Below are positions 42,204 through 51,800 of a stretch of 64,000 nucleotides of DNA, in pieces. Origin of the DNA: Risungbinella massiliensis (GTDB taxonomy: Bacteria > Bacillota > Bacilli > Thermoactinomycetales > Thermoactinomycetaceae); the NCBI RefSeq assembly GCF_000942395.1, contig NZ_LN812102.1, positions 155,358 to 219,357 of the forward strand, read 5' to 3'. The notes beneath the pieces are model-generated. The model worked only from the letters and a program-made list of their open reading frames with translations, had not been told where the DNA came from and did not search any database. The position numbers were made by a program, and so were the translations under genes. Position 1 is the first letter of the stretch. The number at the start of each line of letters is the position of its first letter.

Positions 42204-43937
42204 TTATTCAAACTGCTTGGAATACAGATGTGCATATACTCCATCGCTTGCAAGTAACATATCGTGCGTACCTTGTTCCACAATGCCATCTTCCGTTAGT
42301 ACCATAATCCGCCCCGCATTGCGAATAGTAGAAAGGCGATGAGCAATTACGATAGTCGTCCGTCCTTTAGCTAACAATTCCAGAGATTCCTTGACGATGC
42401 TTTCACTCTCGTTATCTAGTGCACTGGTAGCCTCATCTAAAATAAGCACTCGTGGATTCTTTAAGATTACACGAGTGATACTTAGTCGCTGCTTTTGCCC
42501 ACCAGATAGTTTGACACCTCGTTGACCGATCTCAGAGTGGTAGCCGTTTGGCAAACTCATGATAAAGTCATGAGCATTGGCATGCTTGGCTGCCGCGATT
42601 ATTTCTTCTTCGCTCGCTACCGGATTTCCGTAACGGATATTTTCCATCACCGTTCCCGTAAAAAGATAAACATCTTGCTGTACTATTCCGATGTTATTTC
42701 TAAGTGACTGTAGGTCGATATCACGGACGTCGATACCATCTAGTAACAACTCCCCATCTGTTACATCGTAGAAGCGAGGAATGAGTGAGCATAATGTAGT
42801 TTTTCCCGCACCAGACGGACCCACTAACGCAACATACTCTCCTGGTTGTACATGAAGCGACAGGTTTATGAAGACATTGTCCAAATGGTCTTCGTAACGA
42901 AAAGAAACTTGCTTAAACTCAATTTCACCATGTACTTCTGGCAAGGTGATAGCATTTGGTTTGTTTTCGATTGCTGGCTTCAGATTCATGATTTCTATAA
43001 AGCGCTGGAAGCCAGTAATTCCTTCTTGAAGCTGTGTACTCATATGAGTCAGTTTTTGAATCGGTTCAATCATAAAGCTGATATATAATAAAAAAGTAAT
43101 CAAATCTGCTAAATCTAATGTGTTGTTAACGATATTGGTGCTACCAAAGATGATTACCGTAATCGTAATTAGTTGGATAATTGTTTCAAAAATATTGTAC
43201 AAGAATGCTTCAGCCTTGTACGTATTTTTTCGACTGTTGAGGAAACGATTATTCTCACGGTTAAATTTCTCGACCTCTACTTGCTCGTTGGCAAACGATT
43301 TTACTACCCGGATTCCCGACAGACTATCTTCTACCTGTGCGTTTACGTCCCCAATTCGCTCTTTGTTTCTTCTTAATGCCTTGTTCAACATCTTATTAAA
43401 ATACAATGTAAAGACACCTAAAAACGGTAGAAAACAGAAAACTGCGATCGTTAATGGGGTGTTAATATGGAACAAGATAATAAATGCTCCAATAAACCGT
43501 ACGAGATATTTGATGTAGTCTTCTGGACCGTGGTGGTATAGTTCGGATAGCAGTAGCAGATCGTTTGTAATCCGAGACATAAGCTGACCTGTCTTTTCCT
43601 TATCGTAAAAGCTGAAGGAAAGCTTTTGCATATGTGCGAATAGCTCGCTACGCAGATCTCGTTCCATACGAGCACCGATTTCATGACCTTTGTAGTCCAC
43701 AAAATAGTTCCCGATGTTCTGGACTGCGACTAAAACAAGCATCAGTCCACCAATCCAATACACTTCACTTAGCGCAGTGGACAAATCTCCTTCGAGAACA
43801 TCTTTTGTAATATATCGAACGAGCAACGGAAACACTAAAGTCACACTAGATACGATAAAAGCGCATGCCAATACCGAAAGAAACAGCATTAAATATGGTT
43901 TGTAATAGGAGAAAAATTTTTTTACTGGAAAACGCAT
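42204..43937 (-). CDS. ABC exporter, permease-ATPase half transporter, YwjA-like
   Basis: 577 residues. The N-terminal six-helix exporter domain (1-320) precedes an ATPase domain with Walker A GPSGAGKT, signature LSGGQ, Walker B VLILDEATS and the His of AHRLS. It resembles B. subtilis YwjA/MsbA-type homodimeric drug or lipid exporters; the substrate is unknown. ATG 43937 follows AAAAGGGGTAAATC. The leader encodes an 18-codon ORF and can fold in two ways, so translation may be regulated. A decayed copy of this gene lies at 40325-40617. Confidence 0.9.
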   Translation of the reverse strand: MRFPVKKFFSYYKPYLMLFLSVLACAFIVSSVTLVFPLLVRYITKDVLEGDLSTALSEVYWIGGLMLVLVAVQNIGNYFVDYKGHEIGARMERDLRSELFAHMQKLSFSFYDKEKTGQLMSRITNDLLLLSELYHHGPEDYIKYLVRFIGAFIILFHINTPLTIAVFCFLPFLGVFTLYFNKMLNKALRRNKERIGDVNAQVEDSLSGIRVVKSFANEQVEVEKFNRENNRFLNSRKNTYKAEAFLYNIFETIIQLITITVIIFGSTNIVNNTLDLADLITFLLYISFMIEPIQKLTHMSTQLQEGITGFQRFIEIMNLKPAIENKPNAITLPEVHGEIEFKQVSFRYEDHLDNVFINLSLHVQPGEYVALVGPSGAGKTTLCSLIPRFYDVTDGELLLDGIDVRDIDLQSLRNNIGIVQQDVYLFTGTVMENIRYGNPVASEEEIIAAAKHANAHDFIMSLPNGYHSEIGQRGVKLSGGQKQRLSITRVILKNPRVLILDEATSALDNESESIVKESLELLAKGRTTIVIAHRLSTIRNAGRIMVLTEDGIVEQGTHDMLLASDGVYAHLYSKQFE

Positions 43938-44045
43938 GATTTACCCCTTTTTTGTGTTATTTAAATACACACATATAAGGGGCACCGTATACAAATTAAG
44001 AAAATGTTTCACCCTTATATGTTTGTACGGTTTGATTCGTCATGT
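43938..44045 (-). promoter_or_regulatory. Leader with alternative hairpins before the ABC exporter gene
   Basis: On the minus strand, CATATAAGGG inside the leader ORF can pair with CCCCTTATATG (about 43970-43980). Alternatively that CCCCTT can pair with the AAGGGG of the exporter ribosome site. The pairings exclude each other. Confidence 0.5.
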
Positions 44046-44052
44046 TTTTCAT
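43996..44052 (-). CDS. Putative 18-residue leader peptide
   Basis: MKNMTNQTVQTYKGETFS, preceded by a near-perfect ribosome site (AAGGAGGAAATTCAC). It ends 58 bp before the ABC exporter start, and its 3' half forms one arm of the alternative hairpins. A TATAAT box lies about 25 bp before its ribosome site. It fits a regulatory leader peptide; no other function is suggested. Confidence 0.5.
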   Translation of the reverse strand: MKNMTNQTVQTYKGETFS

Positions 44053-44173
44053 GTGAATTTCCTCCTTGTTCGTTATACTTTCATTATAGATGAATATGGG
44101 TGTGTCATTCCTAATTTTCTGTATAAAAAAATCGCACTCTTATGTGCGATAAGGTACACTAACTTCTTCTTAT

Positions 44174-44341
44174 CTAATCTCTATCCTTCCAGAGTTTGCT
44201 CAACTTCTCCTTCACTTTTAATCGTTCATCATCAAAAGATCCGTTCTTCATCTCTCTCATCAATTGTTCCTTGCTAATTTCTCCAGCACGAAATAATCTA
44301 TTTAATTCTTCACGAACCTTTTTCGGTACCCATTTCAGAAT
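44174..44341 (-). CDS. Small protein with a probable non-AUG start
   Basis: A frame of 55 codons with no ATG at its beginning reads ILKWVPKKVREELNRLFRAG, then EISKEQLMREMKNGSF and ends LSKLWKDRD. A GGAGGTGA ribosome site sits nine bases before ATT 44341 (six before ATC 44344), so initiation at ATT or ATC is likely; an internal ATG would leave only 28 residues. It overlaps the end of the GAF-protein gene by 32 bp. The product is basic and helical, with a SHOCT-like GEISKEQ turn. Function unknown. Confidence 0.5.
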   Translation of the reverse strand: MLKWVPKKVREELNRLFRAGEISKEQLMREMKNGSFDDERLKVKEKLSKLWKDRD

Positions 44342-45221
44342 GATTGTTCACCTCCGGATTTCTGACCTCTGTCAAGATAAGCGGAAATAGCAGCTTTGTA
44401 AACAGTACCACTCGCTCCAGCTCTATTTTCTCATATGCATTTACTGGTGTTCCCGTTAGGGACAATACTCCAATACATGAGTCTGGTTCCGTTCCTGCAC
44501 TAATGGGAACTGAGACCAAAGTACGATATGCACGACTAGATCTAGCCTTGCGCTCGTATTCATACTCTGAAGATTCTACATCTGGAATGTAATAGAGATC
44601 TTGCGTTCGCCATGCTCTCCCTGCTGCACTACCAAAAATAGGTGGCATATATTCTTTTACTCGATGAGTAAATCCACTAGAGTGTGTAAAATGAACGAGA
44701 AGTCCTTCTTGATTGGGGTGTTTTACGTGTATGACAATTCGCGGACTTTTCTCACGAAAATCTTTTAACGTATTAATTAAATAATCTAACAAATTATCAT
44801 AGACATCATCTCGGTTTTTTAGAAAGTTAGGTTGGTCATACAAGGCGAGGGATACCTCTGAGGCTGCATACATAATCTGAGAAGTCGAATACGTCTCATC
44901 ATCATATTTTTGATCGAGTTCGTCATATAGGCTCTTTAGCATTTGTGCTTCTTCTTGTGCTAGTGCAAGTTGTTCCGTCGCTGCTTCAAGCTCTTTTCGT
45001 AATAACTCATGACTCGCTACAAGTTCAGACGTTCCTTCACCCTCGATTAATTCTTGAGTTGGCTGTCCTAACCAGTTAATTTCACCTTTCCATAAACGGA
45101 TTACATAAACAACAAAGACTGTAATAAGAACCCCAGCGAAAAAATAGCTTAAAAATTGAAAAAACCATCCCCCGCTCTTATCTAACTTTTCAAATAGGCT
45201 AAATAGATCTGATATCATCAA
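44310..45221 (-). CDS. Membrane-anchored GAF-domain protein
   Basis: 303 residues: one membrane helix (about 22-43), a coiled coil (about 65-110, ELLRKELEAATEQLALAQEE) and a GAF-like domain (about 125-285; VIHVKHP, GSAAGRAW, SVPISAGTEPDSCIGVLSLT). There is no kinase, cyclase or other output domain, so it is either a ligand-binding adaptor or works with a partner, perhaps the small protein translated from its 3' end. Ribosome site GCGAGGCGTTG. Ligand unknown. Confidence 0.75.
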   Translation of the reverse strand: MMISDLFSLFEKLDKSGGWFFQFLSYFFAGVLITVFVVYVIRLWKGEINWLGQPTQELIEGEGTSELVASHELLRKELEAATEQLALAQEEAQMLKSLYDELDQKYDDETYSTSQIMYAASEVSLALYDQPNFLKNRDDVYDNLLDYLINTLKDFREKSPRIVIHVKHPNQEGLLVHFTHSSGFTHRVKEYMPPIFGSAAGRAWRTQDLYYIPDVESSEYEYERKARSSRAYRTLVSVPISAGTEPDSCIGVLSLTGTPVNAYEKIELERVVLFTKLLFPLILTEVRNPEVNNHSEMGTEKGS

Positions 45222-45320
45222 CGCCTCGCTTTCTAAAAAAAGATAAAAATAAATTATGTTACTATCCTAATTATATGAAAAAAAGGAACATTTTTTCTAT
45301 TGTTTCTATAAATAGGAAGA

Positions 45321-45366
45321 AAAAAACCGGCAAGATGAGTACTAGGACCAACTCTTTAGCCGGCTG
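45321..45366 (-). terminator. Terminator of the flavodoxin-like reductase gene
   Basis: On the minus strand GCCGG pairs with CCGGC, with an inner ACTC/GAGT stem, followed by TTTTTTT. Confidence 0.65.
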
Positions 45367-45379
45367 GGTATGTATTGTT

Positions 45380-45931
45380 TTATCCATTCAACTTATCTTG
45401 AAAAAACTTGTTCCAATATTTACTTTCCGCTAGTGCACGGCGATCTTTAATTATTTCACCTGGCTTGGTTCCTTGACCAATCAAATAACCTAAAGGCTTG
45501 ATATGGAGAAAGTCACAAATATAATAAAACTGTTCAATCACTGGTAATGCTTTTCGATGAATCTGATCTCCGCCAACCACAAGAAAAAAAGCTTCTTTTT
45601 GGGCCATAGCAGACCGCAGATCATAGTTTTTATTTCGTAGGCTCTGGGACCAGCGATCAATAAAGTTTTTTAATTGTCCAGACATTCCATACCAATACAA
45701 CGGAGTCGCAAAAAATAAGAGATCATGCTCCAATACCTTTTGGATTATGCTTTCGTAGTCATCGTCTACATCGTGGAACCCAGAATCTTCATGTCGTTGA
45801 TCAACAATTGGCTTTATATGATGCTCGCGTAGATGTACATGATAAGCTGGAACTCCCGTAAGAAGATGTTCCGTCAAAATCTCGGTATTTCCATGATTGC
45901 GGGAACTTCCATTCATTACTAACATTTTCAT
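45380..45931 (-). CDS. Flavodoxin-like NAD(P)H-dependent FMN reductase
   Basis: 183 residues. VMNGSSRNHGNTEILTEHLL is the FMN phosphate-binding loop, and FFATPLYWYGMSGQLKNFIDRW is the second flavin contact of the NADPH-dependent FMN reductase/iron-sulphur flavoprotein group. It is likely a cytosolic quinone or flavin reductase; B. subtilis YwqN is of this type. No cluster-binding cysteines are seen. Monocistronic. Confidence 0.82.
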   Translation of the reverse strand: MKMLVMNGSSRNHGNTEILTEHLLTGVPAYHVHLREHHIKPIVDQRHEDSGFHDVDDDYESIIQKVLEHDLLFFATPLYWYGMSGQLKNFIDRWSQSLRNKNYDLRSAMAQKEAFFLVVGGDQIHRKALPVIEQFYYICDFLHIKPLGYLIGQGTKPGEIIKDRRALAESKYWNKFFQDKLNG

Positions 45932-46081
45932 TCTGCTTCCCTTCCCTTCTCCTCATCCCATCATTCCCTATTACATAAGGAAAGAAACCACTTAGATGAG
46001 TATGATATCGGGCTGATTTCCAATTATTCCGACTCCATACTTTATTATACAGAAGAAGAAATATTTACAGACATCGCGAAT

Positions 46082-46115
46082 GAAAAAAGAGACCCATTTT
46101 GGCCTCTTTTTAATC
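46082..46115 (-). terminator. Terminator of the M42 peptidase gene
   Basis: AAAAAGAGACC and GGCCTCTTTTT pair around CATTTT, just after the stop codon on the minus strand. Confidence 0.75.
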
Positions 46116-46124
46116 GATCCCTTG

Positions 46125-47931
<1,807 letters not shown>

Positions 47932-47949
47932 TTACCAGGAGGGATATTC

Positions 47950-48141
47950 ATGATTACGGACAAACTAATTGCTCGCATCAATGAACTGGCTCGAAAGAAA
48001 AGAACATCTGGTCTAACAGAGGCGGAACAAAAAGAACAAAAAGAACTGTATGCGGTCTATCTCAAAGGGATTCGAGGTCAAGTAAAAGGACAACTTTCTC
48101 AAATCCGTTATGTAGGAGATAAAAAGACCCCATTACAATAA
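47950..48141 (+). CDS. DUF896 (YnzC-like) small protein
   Basis: 63 residues beginning MITDKLIARINELARKKR and containing the family core GLTEAEQKEQKELYAVYLKG. DUF896 proteins are short helical hairpins found throughout Bacilli; no activity is established, though B. subtilis ynzC is SOS-linked next to yneB. Here it is divergent from the yneB-like gene. ATG follows AGGAGGGATATTC. The shared intergenic space contains AAAAGT-CGGT-ACTCTTTT, a possible operator but not a LexA box. Confidence 0.85.
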   Translation: MITDKLIARINELARKKRTSGLTEAEQKEQKELYAVYLKGIRGQVKGQLSQIRYVGDKKTPLQ

Positions 48142-48172
48142 AAATAATATGTAGGCTTCTAGTATAGCATAC

Positions 48173-48216
48173 GAAAAACCAACCTTGCGTAAGCGAACCA
48201 GTGAGGTTGGTTTTTC
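48173..48216 (+). terminator. Intrinsic terminator
   Basis: AAAAACCAACCT pairs with AGGTTGGTTTTT, downstream of the DUF896 gene. Confidence 0.82.
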
Positions 48217-48532
48217 TATATAAAAAGGTCCCATCGTAAACTACTTAATTTATGGCTGATCGTCTTTGCGATGTTCATTTTAATATTCTTTAAGAAACAT
48301 ATATCCAAGAATGTTCTGCCGATAATGCCGTCGCATGCTTGTCCAAATGAATGAAAGAACCATTTCTTATACTGTTGGAGATGCAATCTAAGGCTATGTC
48401 CATTTTAATAACATGCAGAATTCGCATATTTGTCTCTACTCCTATGGTGCATTTGTAATTGATCGTCTCTTCCCTTAATTTTGAATTAAGTTTATAATGC
48501 AAACTAGTTAGAGTTTAGGAGGTGTTTGTATT
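48217..48532 (+). other. Gene-free region before the winged-helix regulator
   Basis: TTTATAATG near 48491 is a likely -10 box for the next gene. A minus-strand frame of 70 codons here has no ribosome site and no recognisable sequence, so it is not called. Confidence 0.4.
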
Positions 48533-48889
48533 ATGATGGGATTCCAAAAAATGGCTCGGTTAGATAAAATGATTCATGAACCAGCCAGATTGGCGATTAT
48601 GAGTGCATTAGAAGCATGTTCCATGGCTGAATTTCTTTTTTTGCAAGAACTAACAGGTTTAACAAAAGGGAATCTCTCTTGTCATTTGTCCAAGTTAGAA
48701 AAAGCAGAATATATCATCATTGAGAAATCATATATTCGTCGAAAGATTCCTCAAACTACCATCCGGATCACCTCTGAAGGGACAGCTGCTCTAGAAAGGT
48801 ATTGGGAACAAATGGATAAGATTCGGGAGTTCACGAAAAAATGGCAAGAAGAGCGGGAAAACCAACGTACTGGAGGCCTCATTGGTTGA
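48533..48889 (+). CDS. Winged-helix transcriptional regulator (HTH_34/MarR-like)
   Basis: 118 residues, a single winged helix: HEPARLAIMSALEACSMAEF, then LTGLTKGNLSCHLSKLEKAEYI and the wing RRKIPQTTIRITSEGTAAL. Such short regulators resemble ArsR/MarR proteins without a sensor domain. AGGAGGTG lies eight bases before the first of two ATGs. Its stop codon overlaps the TTG start of the NUDIX-GNAT gene, so the two are coupled and the regulator may control this unit. Confidence 0.82.
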   Translation: MMGFQKMARLDKMIHEPARLAIMSALEACSMAEFLFLQELTGLTKGNLSCHLSKLEKAEYIIIEKSYIRRKIPQTTIRITSEGTAALERYWEQMDKIREFTKKWQEERENQRTGGLIG

Positions 48890-49749
48890 AACAAATTATA
48901 TTAGTAAGAGGTGTTCTCATCCAAAAAGGGAAACTTCTCCTAATTCAACGCGCGGAACAGGAGCGAAGTTTTCCAGGACATTATGAGTTACCAGGCGGAA
49001 AAGTAGATGCAGGAGAAGACCCTGTGGAGGCATTAGAGAGAGAATTTTGGGAAGAAACAGGGATTCAAATACAAGTGGGAACCCCCATACAAACACTGAA
49101 GAAATCAAGTCAAGATCATCATCTAATAGAAATTGTTTATCATGTATCAGCTGATCATACTACTGTCACCTTGAGTGAAGACCATCAAGATGTTCGGTGG
49201 GTACAGGAACTATCTGAAATAGAAGGACTTCAGATCACCCCGGAAGATTATCAAGTGATCAATCCTTTTCTAAAAAAGATAATGAGGATCGAAGCCATTA
49301 CCCACATCCAAAAGGTGGAAGAATTATGGGGTGATAAAGTAGTTTCTCGAGGAAGAGTTCATCACACAAGAGAACTATCAGGTTTTCAGGCGATCTTAGA
49401 TAACGAACCAGTTGGATTTATCACATATCATCAAGAAGGAGATCAATGGGAGATTGTAACCCTAGACAGTATCGTCGAAAATCAAGGAGTCGGTAGAGCA
49501 CTATTGGAGCATATGATCGTTTTTGCCAAATCCCATAACGGTGCTCGACTATGGCTCATCACCTCTAATGATAATGTGCATGCACTGCGCTTTTACCAAA
49601 AACGAGGTTTTGAGATGTGCGCTATCCATTTGGATGCCATAACAGAGGCACGTAAGATAAAGCCAACCATCCCTATAGTTGGACTAGATGGAATACCAAT
49701 TCGTCATGAGTTGGAATTAGAATATCTAATGAACCTCTCCCACCTATAG
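48886..49749 (+). CDS. NUDIX hydrolase-GNAT acetyltransferase fusion
   Basis: 287 residues in two domains. Residues 1-135 hold a complete NUDIX box at 37-60 (GGKVDAGEDPVEAL, then EREFWEETGI). Residues 140-287 are a GNAT domain with VENQGVGRALLEHM and DNVHALRFYQKRGFEM. The first probably cleaves a nucleoside-diphosphate derivative and the second acetylates an amine; the link between them is unknown. TTG 48886 follows TGGAGGCC and overlaps the previous stop. The longer ATG at 48841 lacks a ribosome site. Confidence 0.85.
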   Translation: MKQIILVRGVLIQKGKLLLIQRAEQERSFPGHYELPGGKVDAGEDPVEALEREFWEETGIQIQVGTPIQTLKKSSQDHHLIEIVYHVSADHTTVTLSEDHQDVRWVQELSEIEGLQITPEDYQVINPFLKKIMRIEAITHIQKVEELWGDKVVSRGRVHHTRELSGFQAILDNEPVGFITYHQEGDQWEIVTLDSIVENQGVGRALLEHMIVFAKSHNGARLWLITSNDNVHALRFYQKRGFEMCAIHLDAITEARKIKPTIPIVGLDGIPIRHELELEYLMNLSHL

Positions 49750-49811
49750 AGGTGGGAGTTTCTTATGCAAGTTGGTTAAATAGGATCAATCAAAAAAAGG
49801 AGGTTAAAAAA

Positions 49812-50249
49812 ATGTCCCTCCAATCTATTTCTCCTTTTTTGCAAGTACTGGAGTTTCTGCAAGACTCAATCGATCTTCACGTCCAACAAGTAAATCCCAA
49901 TGCTCCTCAAATGAGAAGCTATGATCTGATACAAGTAGAATTAGACTATCAGTCTTTCTATCTTCTGCTTCATAGAGAGTCAAAGATGATAGCTTTTGCA
50001 ATCGATAAGAAGAATAGTAATGGCAGTCGATTTGATTTTCCTGAGTTCATCGATCATTCTTTGTTAACCAAAATCTTTGAAAACCTCTATTCAGAATATC
50101 GTGTTCTGTCCAAAGAAACTCTCGAAACTCCCCTTTCAGGCAACCCAACATTCCTAGAGCATGCCTTCTTACAATATGCTTCCTCATATGATTTGCGCTA
50201 TTGGCAGCCACGAACATACGGCCAAGTTCTATTTAACTGGTGGGACTAA
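49812..50249 (+). CDS. Soluble protein of unknown function
   Basis: 145 residues beginning MSLQSISPFLQVLEFLQDSI and ending QVLFNWWD. Mixed alpha/beta composition with many aromatic residues (YWQPRTYG, FYLLLHR); no signal, membrane helix or cysteine. ATG 49812 follows AAAGGAGG; the longer frame from 49752 lacks one. It lies 62 bp downstream of the NUDIX-GNAT gene and may be co-transcribed with it. No family recognised. Confidence 0.65.
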   Translation: MSLQSISPFLQVLEFLQDSIDLHVQQVNPNAPQMRSYDLIQVELDYQSFYLLLHRESKMIAFAIDKKNSNGSRFDFPEFIDHSLLTKIFENLYSEYRVLSKETLETPLSGNPTFLEHAFLQYASSYDLRYWQPRTYGQVLFNWWD

Positions 50250-50282
50250 AAAAAGAACCCTTTTTACCGGTTCTTTTTTTAG
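50247..50282. terminator. Bidirectional terminator
   Basis: AAAAAAAGAACC pairs with GGTTCTTTTTTT, between convergent genes. Confidence 0.85.
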
Positions 50283-50312
50283 TCTTTTCAAATGGTTTAG
50301 CATAAAGCCTTA

Positions 50313-51788
50313 TTATTGAATCGCAGACTTCGTCAAGTACTTATGACACTCCCGAGCTGCCTCTCGTCCTTCGTGTATCGCCCAAACTACTAAACTTTGT
50401 CCTCTTCTTGCATCTCCTGCTACAAAAACACATTCCAAATTAGTCTGGTACTCACCATAAGATGTTTTTACTTTCCCATTTGTGTATTCTACACCAACCT
50501 GTTCGTAAAAAGCGGTCTCTCCTCCTGAATATCCGATGGCGATTAGGACCATTTGGGTTGGCCATATTTGTTCCGTACCAGGTATTTCTCGAAAGGTAAC
50601 TTCTCCATTCTCGTCAACCGATTTTTCCATTTGGATTGTATGAAGCTCTTGGACACTACCCGATGCATCTCGTAGTATTTTTTTCGTTTGAATACAATAC
50701 TCCCGGGGATCTTTCTCAAATCGACTTGTAGCTTCTTCATAAGCATAGTCTAGTGAAAAGACATAAGGAAACTCCGGCCAAGGATTATCTTCTGCACGAT
50801 CCTGTGGTAAAGAAGGATGTTTACCAAATTGCGTAACACTCCGACATTTTTGGCGAAGGGCGGTGGCTACACAATCTGCTCCTGTATCGCCCCCGCCAAT
50901 TACGATTACGTCTTTTCCTGCTGCATTGAATGAAAGGGTATGATCATTTGGGTCTAATAGATGTTTAGTCGAATCAGTCAAATAATCCATTGCATAAATA
51001 ACACCAGCTACATTGCTACCTTCCACATTTAATGTGCGCGGTTGCGTAGCACCAGTACATAGAATCACTGCATCATAGTCGGATTGAAGCTGTTCCATTG
51101 AAATGTTTTTTCCAACTTCCATATTGGTTACAAACTGGATTCCCTCCTGTATTAGAAGATCTACTCGACGCTGTATCGTGCTTTTTTCTAATTTCATATT
51201 GGGGATTCCGTACATGAGAAGACCACCTATTCGATCGGAACGCTCTAGAACCGTAACTTCATGTCCTTGCTTATTCAATTCGTCAGCGCAAGCGAGACCT
51301 GCTGGCCCAGAACCCACAATTACGACTTTCTTTTCAGTACGTTGAGTAGGAGGATTGGGTGTAATCCAACCTTCTGCAAACCCCTTATCTATAATGGCTT
51401 GTTCAATACTTTTGATGGAAACAGCCGAATCATGGATCGCAAGAGTACAAGATCCTTCACAGGGAGCAGGACAAATCTTCCCAGTAAATTCAGGGAAATT
51501 ATTTGTTTCTAAAAGACGGTCCAATGCCTCCTTCCAGCGATTTCGATAGACAAGATCATTCCAATCTGGGATGAGATTGGAAAGGGGGCATCCTGTATCT
51601 CTTCCTTGGAATAAAATACCTGTATGGCAAAATGGTGTTCCACAGTCCATACATCGTGACGCTTGTTCTGTGATTTTCTCGTCCGATAACGGAATTTGGT
51701 ACTCCAGCCAATTTTGTGTTCGATGAAGAGGATCTTGTTTGGAAGGTTCCTCTCTTTTTCGATTCATAAAACCTGTTTTACTTCCCAT
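50313..51788 (-). CDS. gltD: Glutamate synthase small subunit
   Basis: 491 residues. The N-terminal cysteines (RCMDCGTPFCH, GCPLSN, CPAPCEGSCTLA) bind the 4Fe-4S clusters; VVIVGSGPAGLACADEL is the FAD site and VIVIGGGDTGADCVATAL the NADPH site. It passes electrons from NADPH to the large subunit, in which glutamate is made from glutamine and 2-oxoglutarate. Called gltB in B. subtilis. ATG 51788 has AGAGGAGG upstream. It follows the large-subunit gene with a 12-bp gap. Confidence 0.95.
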   Translation of the reverse strand: MGSKTGFMNRKREEPSKQDPLHRTQNWLEYQIPLSDEKITEQASRCMDCGTPFCHTGILFQGRDTGCPLSNLIPDWNDLVYRNRWKEALDRLLETNNFPEFTGKICPAPCEGSCTLAIHDSAVSIKSIEQAIIDKGFAEGWITPNPPTQRTEKKVVIVGSGPAGLACADELNKQGHEVTVLERSDRIGGLLMYGIPNMKLEKSTIQRRVDLLIQEGIQFVTNMEVGKNISMEQLQSDYDAVILCTGATQPRTLNVEGSNVAGVIYAMDYLTDSTKHLLDPNDHTLSFNAAGKDVIVIGGGDTGADCVATALRQKCRSVTQFGKHPSLPQDRAEDNPWPEFPYVFSLDYAYEEATSRFEKDPREYCIQTKKILRDASGSVQELHTIQMEKSVDENGEVTFREIPGTEQIWPTQMVLIAIGYSGGETAFYEQVGVEYTNGKVKTSYGEYQTNLECVFVAGDARRGQSLVVWAIHEGREAARECHKYLTKSAIQ

Positions 51789-51800
51789 AAGCATCCTCCT

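Noticed and set aside
43120-43518. 132-codon plus-strand ORF within the ABC exporter gene
   Set aside because: Antisense shadow of the transmembrane domain. It resembles the ORF at 40417-40611 only because that DNA is a duplicate.
48290-48502. 70-codon minus-strand ORF
   Set aside because: No ribosome site, no recognisable sequence, and it overlaps the likely promoter of the winged-helix gene.
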